The notes: generated by a model from the sequence alone, not told the origin. Counted from the first letter of the stretch, positions 18,720 through 27,564 are shown. The stretch: 64,000 bases of DNA from UBA4465 sp002292365 (GCA_943788615.1 CALSQY010000001.1:806001-870000); one strand, 5' to 3'. Numbers and translations are program-made.

Positions 18720-18727
18720 TAAATTTG
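18720..18727 (+). promoter_or_regulatory. Possible -7 element for birA
   Basis: TAAATTTG matches the Bacteroidota -7 box TAnnTTTG and lies 21 nt before the birA ATG. No good TTTG is found 19-21 bp upstream, so support is partial. Confidence 0.35.
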
Positions 18728-18748
18728 CTGTAACTAATTACACAGACC

Positions 18749-19507
18749 ATGCATAAATTCTTTGCCAAAACACAATTTATGGGAAAAAATGTGATTTATC
18801 TGCCACAATGTCACTCGACCAATACTGAAATGCAGACATTTTTGAAAAAAACGATCTTAGAGGAAGGAACGGTCGTAATGGCAGATTTTCAAATCAAAGG
18901 ACGTGGACAATTAAACGGTCGATGGGTAAGTCAAAAGGGGAAAAATATTTTAATGAGCGTCTTGTTAAACCCCACTTTTCTGTCTTTGCATCAACAATAT
19001 TATTTGACAATTATCCAGGGTTTGGCTGTTACCGATGCGCTGAGTCATTTCATGATTAATGATGTGAAAATTAAATGGCCTAATGATATCTTTGTGGGCG
19101 CGAACAAAATTGCAGGGATTTTGATAGAAGCCTCCGTATCCAAAAAAAGCATTGATCACGTGATCATAGGAGTCGGTATCAATATCAATCAGCAGGAATT
19201 TGGAACAATGAAAGCTACATCTGTTTTACTGGAAACAGGTATCTTCCAAAACAGAGATAAGGTAATGGAGCTCATTTTATTATATATGGAGAAGTGGTTC
19301 CAAAGGCTAAAAAACAAACAATATGAGGAAATTATTCTCAAGTATCATGCCCTCCTTTTTTGGAGAAATGAAAAGCATAAATTCAGGGTTCAAGGGGAAC
19401 CGATGGAAGGGAAAATTAAAGGTATCAATGATCGCGGTCAGCTGATCGTAGAAATAAGAGGCAAAGACAGAATCTTCAATCACAAAGAGTTGATTTTCAT
19501 CAAATAA
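18749..19507 (+). CDS. birA: Biotin-[acetyl-CoA-carboxylase] ligase
   Basis: 252 residues, catalytic core only: there is no N-terminal DNA-binding domain, so it is a monofunctional ligase and not a repressor. Motifs: HSTNTEM near residue 24, the biotinyl-AMP loop GRGQLNGRW (about 51-59) and KWPNDIFVGANKIAG (about 110-124) with the catalytic-site lysines. It joins biotin to the lysine of carrier domains in carboxylases. Note that the carrier-protein gene at 26824-27332 in this same window is broken; birA itself looks intact, so other biotin enzymes presumably exist elsewhere. The start could also be the Met at codon 11 (18779). Confidence 0.93.
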   Translation: MHKFFAKTQFMGKNVIYLPQCHSTNTEMQTFLKKTILEEGTVVMADFQIKGRGQLNGRWVSQKGKNILMSVLLNPTFLSLHQQYYLTIIQGLAVTDALSHFMINDVKIKWPNDIFVGANKIAGILIEASVSKKSIDHVIIGVGININQQEFGTMKATSVLLETGIFQNRDKVMELILLYMEKWFQRLKNKQYEEIILKYHALLFWRNEKHKFRVQGEPMEGKIKGINDRGQLIVEIRGKDRIFNHKELIFIK

Positions 19508-19558
19508 TTTCTTGGAGAAAAATAGTTACTTTAATCTTGCATAAAAATTAAGAAAACT

Positions 19559-20857
19559 GTGAAAGAAAATTATAAAGTTAAAGATTTAGCATTAGCCGAT
19601 TGGGGCAGAAAAGAAATTCAATTAGCTGAGGCAGAAATGCCGGGCTTGATGGCACTTAGAGAAGAATTTGGAGTTTCCAAACCACTCAAGGGAGCACGGA
19701 TCGCAGGCTGTTTACATATGACCATTCAAACTGCGGTATTAATTGAAACCCTTAAGGCTTTGGGAGCAGAGGTGACTTGGTCATCTTGTAATATTTTCTC
19801 TACTCAGGATCACGCAGCGGCAGCCGTCGCAGCAGCAGGGATTCCCGTTTATGCTTGGAAGGGGATGAATGAAGAGGAATTTGATTGGTGTATTGAGCAA
19901 ACGCTTTTTGCGTTTCCTGAGGGAAAACCTTTGAATATGATTTTAGATGACGGCGGAGACTTAACCAATATGGTTTTTGACAGATATCCTGAACTGACCG
20001 AAAACATTAATGGTCTTTCTGAAGAAACGACTACAGGAGTGCACCGATTGTATGAAAGAATGAAGAATGGAACTCTATTATTACCGTCAATCAATGTTAA
20101 TGATTCGGTGACAAAATCAAAGTTCGATAATAAGTATGGGTGTCAAGAATCCTTAGTAGATGCCATCAGAAGAGCTACTGATGTAATGCTTGCTGGTAAA
20201 GTGGCGATCGTAGCAGGATATGGAGATGTTGGCAAAGGTTCAGCTGCTTCACTCAGAGGTGCTGGTGTCAGGGTAATTATAACTGAAATCGACCCAATAT
20301 GTGCTTTGCAAGCTGCTATGGATGGCTATGAAGTCAAAAAAATGGCAGATTCTATTCCACGAGCCAACATCATAATAACTGCTACAGGCAACAAAAATAT
20401 TATTCATGGTGCGTATTTTGAGAAAATGAATGACAAAACCATTGTCTGCAACATCGGACATTTTGACAATGAAATTGATGTGGCTTGGTTGAATGACAAT
20501 CACGGAAACACTAAGGTTGAAATAAAGCCACAAGTGGATTTGTATAATGTGAATGGAAATGATATCATTTTGTTGGCAGAAGGTAGATTAGTGAATTTGG
20601 GTTGTGCTACAGGCCATCCTTCATTTGTGATGTCCAATTCGTTTACCAATCAAGTATTGGCGCAGATCGAGTTGTGGACGAAAATAGAAAATTATGAAAA
20701 AGTAGTTTACACCTTACCTAAACATTTGGATGAGAAAGTGGCAGCCTTGCATCTCGCTAAAATTGGTGTGGAATTGGATTTATTGACTTCGGAGCAAGCC
20801 GATTATATATCTGTTCCCGTTGAAGGACCTTTTAAGCCAGAAAATTATAGGTATTGA
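19559..20857 (+). CDS. ahcY: Adenosylhomocysteinase (S-adenosyl-L-homocysteine hydrolase)
   Basis: 432 residues starting with GTG (VKENYKVKDLAL read as Met). It cleaves S-adenosylhomocysteine to adenosine and homocysteine, clearing the product inhibitor of methyltransferases. Conserved blocks include GCLHMTIQTAVLIETL, SSCNIFSTQDHAAAA, DDGGDLT, the NAD loop VAGYGDVGKGSA (about 217-228), ITEIDPICALQA and the C-terminal PVEGPFKPENYRY, whose Lys/Tyr complete the NAD site of the neighbouring subunit. The 3' end overlaps the convergent glycosyltransferase gene by 13 nt. A TAATCTTG box at 19532-19539 may be its -7 element, without a good -33. Confidence 0.96.
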   Translation: MKENYKVKDLALADWGRKEIQLAEAEMPGLMALREEFGVSKPLKGARIAGCLHMTIQTAVLIETLKALGAEVTWSSCNIFSTQDHAAAAVAAAGIPVYAWKGMNEEEFDWCIEQTLFAFPEGKPLNMILDDGGDLTNMVFDRYPELTENINGLSEETTTGVHRLYERMKNGTLLLPSINVNDSVTKSKFDNKYGCQESLVDAIRRATDVMLAGKVAIVAGYGDVGKGSAASLRGAGVRVIITEIDPICALQAAMDGYEVKKMADSIPRANIIITATGNKNIIHGAYFEKMNDKTIVCNIGHFDNEIDVAWLNDNHGNTKVEIKPQVDLYNVNGNDIILLAEGRLVNLGCATGHPSFVMSNSFTNQVLAQIELWTKIENYEKVVYTLPKHLDEKVAALHLAKIGVELDLLTSEQADYISVPVEGPFKPENYRY

Positions 20858-21672
20858 TTTATTCTTTTTTCCTGGTTTAAGCCATATGGAGTTGAAATTG
20901 TTTTTTGTTTCATGACAACAGTGATGAGTTTCTTGTTTTCATGATTCATTTCTCTTGACAATAATTTGTGATGAAGATGGTATTGAATAGCGAGATATTT
21001 CAGGTTTTTTACGTAAAAGCCTGCATTCTTTAATCGACATTCGATATCATCATCCTCTCCAATGGTAGGATGAACATAGCGTTCATCAAATCCATTTATT
21101 AAGAATAGTGCTTCTTTATAGAGAGACATGTTACATCCTTTGACATGTCGACCTTTTTTTCTGAGGATTATTTTTTTGATTGAAAATTTACCCAAGTAAA
21201 TACCCAAATACCATGAGATTGATTTCATCAAGAATAGTCTGAAAATGTTTTCTAAATATCCATTTTTTATTTGATTTGTTTTTAGGCTATTGGTAAATTT
21301 TTCACTCAAGAAGACCCTGCGACCCGCTAAAATAGCATTTGACTCAGAATTGATTAAATGTTCGTGAACAAATGCCTTGTGGGGTATGCAATCACCATCG
21401 ATAAAAATCAAATAGTCGTATTTACTCTTTTTAATTGCTCGATTGAGAATTTTATTTTTTTGCCATCCGTTGTCCGTATGCCAAACATGTGTTATCGTTA
21501 AAGGTGAAGCTGCTATGATTTTTTTTACCTCATCGACAACAGAGGCCTTACTACCATCATCGGCAATAAGTATTTCGAATTTTTTGTGGGTTTGCCTTTC
21601 GAATCCTGCTAAAACAGCTTTCAGATAATCAGTCTTATTATAAAATGAAATAATTATGGAGGCGCTTGTCAT
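20845..21672 (-). CDS. Glycosyltransferase family 2
   Basis: 275 residues from the ATG at 21672 (MTSASIIISFYN); a slightly longer frame opens at 21684. GT-A fold: SIIISFYNKTDYL, then the nucleotide-binding IADDGSKAS, the DXD-type metal site FIDGDCIP and the acceptor-side GEDDDIECRL with catalytic acid. A substrate cannot be named; such enzymes build surface polysaccharide or lipopolysaccharide. The 3' end overlaps ahcY. It lies just downstream of a family 4 glycosyltransferase on the same strand (138 nt apart), and the two probably serve one glycan pathway. Confidence 0.88.
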   Translation of the reverse strand: MTSASIIISFYNKTDYLKAVLAGFERQTHKKFEILIADDGSKASVVDEVKKIIAASPLTITHVWHTDNGWQKNKILNRAIKKSKYDYLIFIDGDCIPHKAFVHEHLINSESNAILAGRRVFLSEKFTNSLKTNQIKNGYLENIFRLFLMKSISWYLGIYLGKFSIKKIILRKKGRHVKGCNMSLYKEALFLINGFDERYVHPTIGEDDDIECRLKNAGFYVKNLKYLAIQYHLHHKLLSREMNHENKKLITVVMKQKTISTPYGLNQEKRINQYL

Positions 21673-21810
21673 ATTATAATACATTTTAAAATGACAATTT
21701 AGTTAAATAAAAATTCTCACACCATGCTGGAATAAGGGAAAATAGTTTTCGCAAGGAGCACGCTAATTTTAGTCAGATGTGAAATAAAGTCAATAATATT
21801 TTTGCTTGAA

Positions 21811-22902
21811 TTATTGTATTAGATATTGTTCTAGCCGAGAGATGCTATCTTCTAACTTAAATTTCTCTTTGACTCGGGAAAGGCCATGCGCTCCCATTTC
21901 TTTTCGAAGTTTGGAGTTTTCAATCAACTGAAGTGTTTTTTGGACAAAGTCATCCATATTTAGATAATCCACAAGAAATCCAGTTTTTTCATGAATTACT
22001 ATCTCTGGATTGCTAGTAATCTTGAAGGCAACGATTGGTTTTGAGTGCATCATGGCTTCAACCAAAACATAACCAAAGCCTTCCCAAATACTTGAAAGCA
22101 GAAAAACATCAATTGAATTCATGAAGGCATCAATGTTTTTAACGAATCCCATTAGTATAACCGTTTCCTGAAGATTTCTTTTTTTAACTTCCCTTTCAAG
22201 TTCGTTTTGTAGTTCTCCAGTACCGGCAATGTAAAGCTTGAATGGTATTTTTTTTTGTAATAAAACACTAGCCAAATCTAAAAGGAGTATTTGTCCTTTT
22301 TGCTTAGATAATCTACCAGCATTACCCAAGATGATCTCTTTTGAATTGCTTCTCTTGATCTCTTCTAACTGTGTTTCTGTATCTACTTTATTTGTTTTGA
22401 TACCGTTGTATAAAACGGTAATTTTCTTTTCTGAAATTTGAGAGCGAAGATTTTCTCGAATGGTCCTTTTTGTTTCTTCTGAGTTGGCAAAAATATGTGT
22501 TATCACATGTTTAAGTAAAATTTTATTTAAGAAACTACCTCTTATTGGATGCGCAAGTCCCCTACGGTAAATAATTTTATTTACCCTTGCTAGCTTGGCT
22601 GCAATGCCTCCGAGCTTTAAGTCCTGAGAGGTAGAAAAAATCAGGGTATCAATGTTATTTTTCTTTAAAAGTAAATACACTTTATAAATGCGAAAAGGAT
22701 TTAAAAATGAAAGATTTTTAACATTATTCACACTAAGTTTTACTAAATCATGAGAAAATATTTTTTGAGATAAAATGGAATGATCATCACATGCTACAAG
22801 GGTATTGTATCCTTTTTCTTTAAATCCCACGGCATTTTCCAGATAAAATTTTTCACCACCCCCCCATGATTTCAAAGTGTTAAAAAAGCATATATTTCTC
22901 AT
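21811..22902 (-). CDS. Glycosyltransferase family 4
   Basis: 363 residues from the ATG at 22902 (MRNICFFNTLKSWGGGEKF); the frame extends up to 22941 but the shorter form begins at the usual GT-B first strand. The SWGGGEKF loop is typical of GT4 acceptor sides. The donor side shows GNAGRLSKQKG and the EX7E-type motif WEGFGYVLVEAMM. It transfers a sugar from a nucleotide donor with retention of configuration, probably in surface glycan synthesis. It is first of two glycosyltransferase genes in a row and is preceded by a 560-nt non-coding AT-rich region. Confidence 0.88.
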   Translation of the reverse strand: MRNICFFNTLKSWGGGEKFYLENAVGFKEKGYNTLVACDDHSILSQKIFSHDLVKLSVNNVKNLSFLNPFRIYKVYLLLKKNNIDTLIFSTSQDLKLGGIAAKLARVNKIIYRRGLAHPIRGSFLNKILLKHVITHIFANSEETKRTIRENLRSQISEKKITVLYNGIKTNKVDTETQLEEIKRSNSKEIILGNAGRLSKQKGQILLLDLASVLLQKKIPFKLYIAGTGELQNELEREVKKRNLQETVILMGFVKNIDAFMNSIDVFLLSSIWEGFGYVLVEAMMHSKPIVAFKITSNPEIVIHEKTGFLVDYLNMDDFVQKTLQLIENSKLRKEMGAHGLSRVKEKFKLEDSISRLEQYLIQ

Positions 22903-23460
22903 GTTTAATAGCTGCGTCACAGTAATACATGTAAGATACATTGATCAAAATTGATTTAGAAAAAATATCTTTTAAAGGAGTAAACGCAAAAGGGAAATTA
23001 TGTTTTTAAATCAGGATAAAATTATATCTTCTCATTATTTTTAGAGTGCAAATTTTTTTTTCAAAGATCAAATAACGAAGAATACTAACTCAATAAGATC
23101 TTAGCATTTCAAAACTTGTAATTTCTTACACCCCAGAAGATCACTTCTATTTAGTACAATTTAAAGCATGTCTATTTTTTTTTAAAAAAAGATAAACAAA
23201 ATTACAGGTTGTAATCATGAAATTTTTTATTGAGATAGTAAAAAGGTCATATATATTCTCAAAATTTTATGGGATTATTGAAAATATCAACGTTTATTTT
23301 AAATAAGGGGATAAAATAAGAGTGTAGGAACTATTTTATCTCGAAATTAAGAAAATAAAATTTTGTCTAATTTTTATTAGAATTAATTAAACAAAAATCA
23401 CTATCTTCGTATTGTTAAAAAAAACTGTTTAATTGATAATAAATTAAAACACGATAAGAA
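22903..23460. other. AT-rich intergenic region between divergent genes
   Basis: About 560 nt with no convincing gene on either strand. It is very AT-rich with long A and T runs. Near its right end are a small inverted repeat (CTAAT, TTTT, ATTAG at about 23367-23380) and a possible -7 box for the sigma-factor gene. The space is long compared with the rest of the window and must hold two divergent promoters; no operator can be named. Confidence 0.6.
23377..23409 (+). promoter_or_regulatory. Possible promoter of the ECF sigma-factor gene
   Basis: TTAG at 23377-23380 and TATCTTCG at 23402-23409 are 21 bp apart. Each has one mismatch to the Bacteroidota consensus TTTG / TAnnTTTG. The gene starts 51 nt further on. 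Confidence 0.4.
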
Positions 23461-24081
23461 ATGCATGCAATCATTGAAAAAACACAAGAAGCTAGTTCAC
23501 AGCTAAGAAAAAAATTCAAGAATAGCAATGTTAATGTTAAAGAAAGAACCGCGATTTTTGAGAATGAATTCATGCCACATCTCGACATTTTGTATAATTT
23601 TGCCTATCGCCTTACCTATGATGAAGACGATGCCAAAGATCTGGTACAGGATACCTATCTCAAGTCATATCGGTTTGCAGAATCTTTTCAAAAAGGTACC
23701 AATGCAAAAGCCTGGCTCTACAGAATTTTAAAGAATAGCTTTATAAACGATTTTAGAAAGAAAAGTAAAGAGCCCGCTAAAGTAGATTACCAAGAAGTAG
23801 AGAACTTTTATAACTCGGAAAATGTTGAAGAAAATAAAACAGTGGATCTTAGAATAGATGCAGTCCGTGATATGCTAGGCGATGAAATAAGTTTAGCACT
23901 CTCTTCGTTAGCTGTTGACTTCAGAACTGTGATCATCTTGTGTGATTTGGAGGGGTTTACTTACGACGAACTGTCAAAAATATTGGATATCCCGATTGGT
24001 ACTGTTCGATCTAGGCTTCATAGGGCTCGTAATTTATTGAAAGAGAAATTGAGCGTCTATGCTTCAAGTATGGGCTATTGA
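23461..24081 (+). CDS. ECF-type RNA polymerase sigma factor
   Basis: 206 residues. Region 2 (about residues 36-103) has LYNFAYRLTYDEDDAKDLVQ, DTYLKSYRF and NAKAWLYRILKNSFINDFRK, the core-binding and -10 recognition helices. Region 4 (about 140-198) has DFRTVIILCDLEGFTYDELS and IPIGTVRSRLHRARNLLKEK, a helix-turn-helix for -35 recognition. The group resembles RpoE/SigR sigma factors. A small zinc-type anti-sigma gene follows 20 nt later, so the pair is probably a stress switch. The long upstream region suggests its own regulated promoter. Confidence 0.93.
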   Translation: MHAIIEKTQEASSQLRKKFKNSNVNVKERTAIFENEFMPHLDILYNFAYRLTYDEDDAKDLVQDTYLKSYRFAESFQKGTNAKAWLYRILKNSFINDFRKKSKEPAKVDYQEVENFYNSENVEENKTVDLRIDAVRDMLGDEISLALSSLAVDFRTVIILCDLEGFTYDELSKILDIPIGTVRSRLHRARNLLKEKLSVYASSMGY

Positions 24082-24101
24082 TCATCAGTTTATTGCTTTA
24101 A

Positions 24102-24359
24102 ATGTCAAAATTAAACCGAGCATTTCAATGCTTGCAAATAAACAGGAACATTCGACTTGTTAGGTTGATACTTGACGGAAAATGTTCACAGGTGGAACAC
24201 TCTTCCGTGGTCCAACATATAAATAGTTGTTTTGAATGTTTCGAGCAATACGAAGTTGAAAGTTCCATTAGATTTTTATTCAAGACAAAATTGTCTAAAA
24301 AGCTAATTCCCGCTAACTTTGTCTCCCACATAAGAGATATTATTATCTCAAAATCATAA
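24102..24359 (+). CDS. Putative zinc-binding anti-sigma factor (ZAS type)
   Basis: 85 residues, no membrane segment. The motif H39-x3-C43-x2-C46 (HINSCFEC) with an upstream Cys10 has nearly the arrangement of the zinc site in RsrA-like anti-sigma factors (Cys, His, x3, Cys, x2, Cys). A further Cys lies at 28. Placement 20 nt after an ECF sigma gene supports the role: it would hold the sigma factor inactive until zinc or redox conditions change. The stop codon is 2 nt before the gmk start, so the sigma operon runs into gmk and nadD. The assignment rests on motif and position only. Confidence 0.7.
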   Translation: MSKLNRAFQCLQINRNIRLVRLILDGKCSQVEHSSVVQHINSCFECFEQYEVESSIRFLFKTKLSKKLIPANFVSHIRDIIISKS

Positions 24360-24361
24360 AA

Positions 24362-24937
24362 ATGAGTTCAGGTAAAGCAGTTATTTTTTCTGCGCCCTCG
24401 GGATCAGGGAAATCGACCATTGTCAATCATCTCTTAGCTAAACGAGCCGATTTGAAATTTTCTATCTCGGCAACTACGCGTCAGCCTCGATCTACCGAGG
24501 TATCAGGAAAAGATTATCACTTTCTCTCTGAACAGGATTTTCTCGATAAAGTAGATCAAGGTGCTTTCCTTGAGTACGAAGAAGTCTATCCAGGTATTTA
24601 CTATGGAACGTTACAATCAGAATTAGATCGTATTTGGAATGCGAGTAATCACGTTATTTTTGATCTTGATGTGAAAGGAGGAGCAAAGCTTAACGAAATT
24701 CTCAAGACCAGGGCACTTGCAATTTATATAAAAGTAGAAGATATTTCCATATTGAAAGCTCGATTATTGGCGCGTGGCACTGAAAACCAAGAACAGATTA
24801 CCTCGAGATTATTGAAAGTAGCAGAAGAGTCGACTTTTGAAACAAAATTTGATATGTCAATACTTAATCATGATCTAAATAGGGCACTTGAAAGTGCAGA
24901 GCACGCGGTGAGTTATTTTTTAGATAGGAACACATGA
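24362..24937 (+). CDS. gmk: Guanylate kinase
   Basis: 191 residues. It phosphorylates GMP and dGMP with ATP. The P-loop is APSGSGKST (11-19); the GMP-binding segment includes ISATTRQPRSTEVSGKDYHF and the acidic FLEYEEVYPGIYYGT. Length is typical. It overlaps nadD by 4 nt (ATGA), so the two are translationally coupled. Being downstream of a stress sigma operon is noteworthy because Gmk controls the GMP/GDP pool used in stringent signalling, but that link is speculation. Confidence 0.96.
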   Translation: MSSGKAVIFSAPSGSGKSTIVNHLLAKRADLKFSISATTRQPRSTEVSGKDYHFLSEQDFLDKVDQGAFLEYEEVYPGIYYGTLQSELDRIWNASNHVIFDLDVKGGAKLNEILKTRALAIYIKVEDISILKARLLARGTENQEQITSRLLKVAEESTFETKFDMSILNHDLNRALESAEHAVSYFLDRNT

Positions 24938-25506
24938 AGATTGGGCTTTTTTTTGGTTCTTTCAACCCCATTCATATCGGGCATTTAATCGTGGCCAATA
25001 TGGTCTATGAAATGACCGATATGAATCAAATTTGGTTTGTCGTCTCCCCACAAAATCCATTTAAGAAAAATAAAACCTTGTTGCACGAATTTGATAGATT
25101 GGATCTAGTCAATGTAGCCATTCAAGATCATTATCATTTCAAAGCTCATGACATAGAATTTAGTTTGCCTCGACCTAGTTACACCATCAACACTATGGCA
25201 CATTTTAACTCGCGTTATGCAAACCATGAGTTTAAGTTGATTATCGGTGAGGACAATCTAGTTCAATTCACAAAGTGGAAAAATCATCAAGAAATATTAA
25301 ATCAATACGGGATCATTATTTATCCCAGAAAAGTTAACATTGAACCGCCTTCGATCAATCATGAAAATGTCGAGTGGATATCTGCCCCGCTTCTTGATAT
25401 ATCCTCTTCTCAAATAAGGCAAATGTTAAAAGAAGGAAAAGCACCCAAGTATTTAGTTCCAGAAGAAGTTTTGAAGTTAATTGAATCAAAAAGGTATTAT
25501 GCTTAG
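24934..25506 (+). CDS. nadD: Nicotinate-nucleotide adenylyltransferase
   Basis: 190 residues of the nucleotidyltransferase fold. The ATP-binding signature GSFNPIHIGH (8-17) carries H14 and H17, and the C-terminal ISSSQIRQML is the second ATP motif. It makes deamido-NAD from nicotinate mononucleotide in NAD synthesis. The start codon overlaps the gmk stop (ATGA). The 3' end overlaps the convergent frr gene by 4 nt, leaving no room for a conventional terminator between them. Confidence 0.94.
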   Translation: MKIGLFFGSFNPIHIGHLIVANMVYEMTDMNQIWFVVSPQNPFKKNKTLLHEFDRLDLVNVAIQDHYHFKAHDIEFSLPRPSYTINTMAHFNSRYANHEFKLIIGEDNLVQFTKWKNHQEILNQYGIIIYPRKVNIEPPSINHENVEWISAPLLDISSSQIRQMLKEGKAPKYLVPEEVLKLIESKRYYA

Positions 25507-26063
25507 AGGGTCATAATGTCTTTTTCTTTCACTGTAAAAATAGCATGAATTTTTTTTACATATTCATCTGTGTGTTCTTGAACCTTTCCTTCAGCATTCT
25601 TGATCAGGTCCTCTGAGGCACCTTCTTTCAGTAATATTTTCAATTGTTCATTGGTCTCTTTTCTAATGGTTCGAATAGAAACTTTCCCATTTTCAGCTGC
25701 CGCTTTTGCCTGCTTAACCAAAATAATTCTTCGTTCTTCCGTCAGTGCTGGTATATTGATCCGGACAATCTCACCATCATTTTGAGGATTTAAACCTAAA
25801 TCACTGTTGATTATGGCCTTTTCTATTTCCCCAATCATTGCTTTTTCCCAGGGCTTTATGATTAAAGTCCGCGCATCTGGCGTCGTTATAGAAGCCACTT
25901 GATGTATGGGAGTTAAATTGCCATAATAGTCTACCATGAGCGCATCTAACATATTAGGCATGGCTTTGCCTGCTCTTATTTTTGTTAATTCTTGAGACAA
26001 TCGAGCAAGAGATTTTTCCATAGTCTCCACTGCATGCTCTAGAAAAAAGTCTACTTCTTCCAT
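25503..26063 (-). CDS. frr: Ribosome recycling factor
   Basis: 186 residues, normal length. With EF-G it splits post-termination ribosomes. Conserved parts include TKIRAGKAMPNMLDALMVDYYG, near-terminal TDEYVKKIHAIFTVKEKDIM and the EERRIILVKQAKAAAE helix. It lies 4 nt downstream of pyrH on the same strand, the order pyrH-frr seen in many bacteria, and is certainly co-transcribed with it. Confidence 0.97.
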   Translation of the reverse strand: MEEVDFFLEHAVETMEKSLARLSQELTKIRAGKAMPNMLDALMVDYYGNLTPIHQVASITTPDARTLIIKPWEKAMIGEIEKAIINSDLGLNPQNDGEIVRINIPALTEERRIILVKQAKAAAENGKVSIRTIRKETNEQLKILLKEGASEDLIKNAEGKVQEHTDEYVKKIHAIFTVKEKDIMTL

Positions 26064-26067
26064 GATC

Positions 26068-26772
26068 TTAGTTGATTAAAGTACCTAATTCTTGACCTTC
26101 TATGATCTTTATTAAATTGCCTTTTTGATTCATGTCAAACACTATAATAGGAAGATTATTTTCTTGGCATAAAGTGAAGGCTGTCATGTCCATGACATTG
26201 AGGTTTCGCTCAAAGACTTCATTGAATGATATTTTTGAAAATTTAATGGCATTGGGTTCTTTTTCTGGGTCGGCAGAATAAACACCATCCACACGTGTTC
26301 CTTTCAGAACGGCATCAGCCTCAATTTCAATGGCCCTTAAACTGGCGGTAGAATCAGTAGTAAAATAGGGTTTTCCTAATCCCGCACCAAAGATCACAAT
26401 TCTCCCTTTTTCTAGATGTCGAATGGCCTTTCGCCGAATAAAGGGTTCACACACCTGTTCCATATTAAGGCCACTCATAAGTCGAGTATAAACACCATAT
26501 TTCTCTAAGGCACTTTGAAGAGCCATTGCATTAATCATAGTAGCAAGCATGCCCATGTAATCACCTTGCGCCCGATCAATCCCCGCATGCTCAGCCTGAA
26601 CACCTCTATATATATTTCCTCCACCTATTACGATGGCCAACTCAATCTCAAGTTTTTTGGTTTCCAGAATTTCTAAGGCATACTGGTCAAGTCTTTGGGG
26701 ATCAATGCCATATTTTTGATCTCCCATTAAAGCTTCGCCACTTAACTTGAGTAATACGCGTTTGTATTTCAT
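26068..26772 (-). CDS. pyrH: Uridylate kinase
   Basis: 234 residues of the amino-acid kinase fold. It converts UMP to UDP. Motifs: KLSGEALMG at the N-terminus for phosphate binding, VIGGGNIYRG, the UMP-binding ARG-equivalent DYMGMLATMINAMALQ and AEIDAVLKGTRVDGVYSADP-like segment (here EADAVLKGT...VYSADPE). First gene of the pyrH-frr pair. A -7 box (TATATTTG) lies 21 nt before the start codon, next to the tail of the broken carrier-protein gene. Confidence 0.96.
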   Translation of the reverse strand: MKYKRVLLKLSGEALMGDQKYGIDPQRLDQYALEILETKKLEIELAIVIGGGNIYRGVQAEHAGIDRAQGDYMGMLATMINAMALQSALEKYGVYTRLMSGLNMEQVCEPFIRRKAIRHLEKGRIVIFGAGLGKPYFTTDSTASLRAIEIEADAVLKGTRVDGVYSADPEKEPNAIKFSKISFNEVFERNLNVMDMTAFTLCQENNLPIIVFDMNQKGNLIKIIEGQELGTLIN

Positions 26773-26792
26773 CCATTTTTTTTAAAACTCAG

Positions 26793-26800
26793 CAAATATA
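26793..26800 (-). promoter_or_regulatory. Possible -7 element of the pyrH-frr operon
   Basis: TATATTTG on the minus strand matches TAnnTTTG, is followed by C as in the strong promoters of this window, and lies 21 nt before the pyrH ATG. No clean TTTG is seen at the -33 distance. Confidence 0.4.
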
Positions 26801-26823
26801 ATGTATCTATCCAATTGATAAAT

Positions 26824-27332
26824 TTAGAATTCAATTAATGTTTTATTTTTATCCACATTATCACAAATCAAAATATTTATTTTTTGGATAGTCACATCTG
26901 TGGGAGCCTTGATTACATTTTAAATTTTCATTGCCTCCATTATGAGCAGCGGATCACCTTTGGCTACTTTATCCTCTTTGCTGATCAAAATATCAAGAAT
27001 ATTACCTGGCATTGGAGCGTTTAATTTATTTTAGGGATCTTTTTTGACATCATGCCCATTTTCTCGAGCATTAGATCAAGATCGGTTTTAACATGTAAGG
27101 ATGCTTTTTTCCCATTAATTTTTATATCAATGTTCTTATCTATATGTCTCAAAATTTCAATTTCATGCATTTTATTTTTATAATGAACATAAAACTGAGT
27201 TGGGGTATTTTTATAAATTTTGGTTTCTAAAAGTAGATCGTCTAAGAAAAATGATCCTTTACTTTCTGATATTTTGTGTTGGTGTCCTCCAACGGTAAGT
27301 TCGAATTTTACTAAAAAAATTATCAAAAACAT
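26824..27332 (-). pseudogene. Broken biotin carboxyl carrier protein (acyl-CoA carboxylase subunit)
   Basis: A first frame (ATG 27332, possibly open to 27482) encodes KFELTVGGHQHK... and DLDLMLEKMGMMSKKIPKIN, then stops at 27021. The neighbouring frame continues at once with NAPMPGNILDILISKEDKVA and GDPLLIMEAMKI, then a TAA stop near 26920, then NVIKAPTDVTIQKIN...TLIEF and a final stop at 26824. Together these read as one carrier protein: the linker, the APMPG entry to the biotinyl domain, and the EAMK biotinylation site. The expected MKMEN has become MKI-stop-N, which fits two neighbouring G to T changes. The frameshift lies in an A/T-rich run near 27020. Carboxyltransferase and biotin-carboxylase genes are absent nearby. 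Unless there are sequencing errors, the gene is dead. Confidence 0.85.
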
Positions 27333-27564
27333 GTATTTTCCACTAATCAAAATGAATCCTTTTGAGTTTGTTTTGAAAAAATATTTCTCTTCAAAAAAAA
27401 CAAAGGGCAACGAGTACTTATCGAAGAGAAGTGAGGTGAGAATTATTATTCTTTTTAAAATTAGAAAACACCAATGAGACACTAATGTATTTTTTAGCCG
27501 CTTCTTTAAAAAAAATATAATTTTGACAGGGGATAAAAGTATTTTTAATTTTTTAAATCAAATA

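Noticed and set aside
23217..23306. 29-codon frame in the long AT-rich spacer
   Set aside because: No promoter, homology or composition support; expected by chance in AT-rich DNA.
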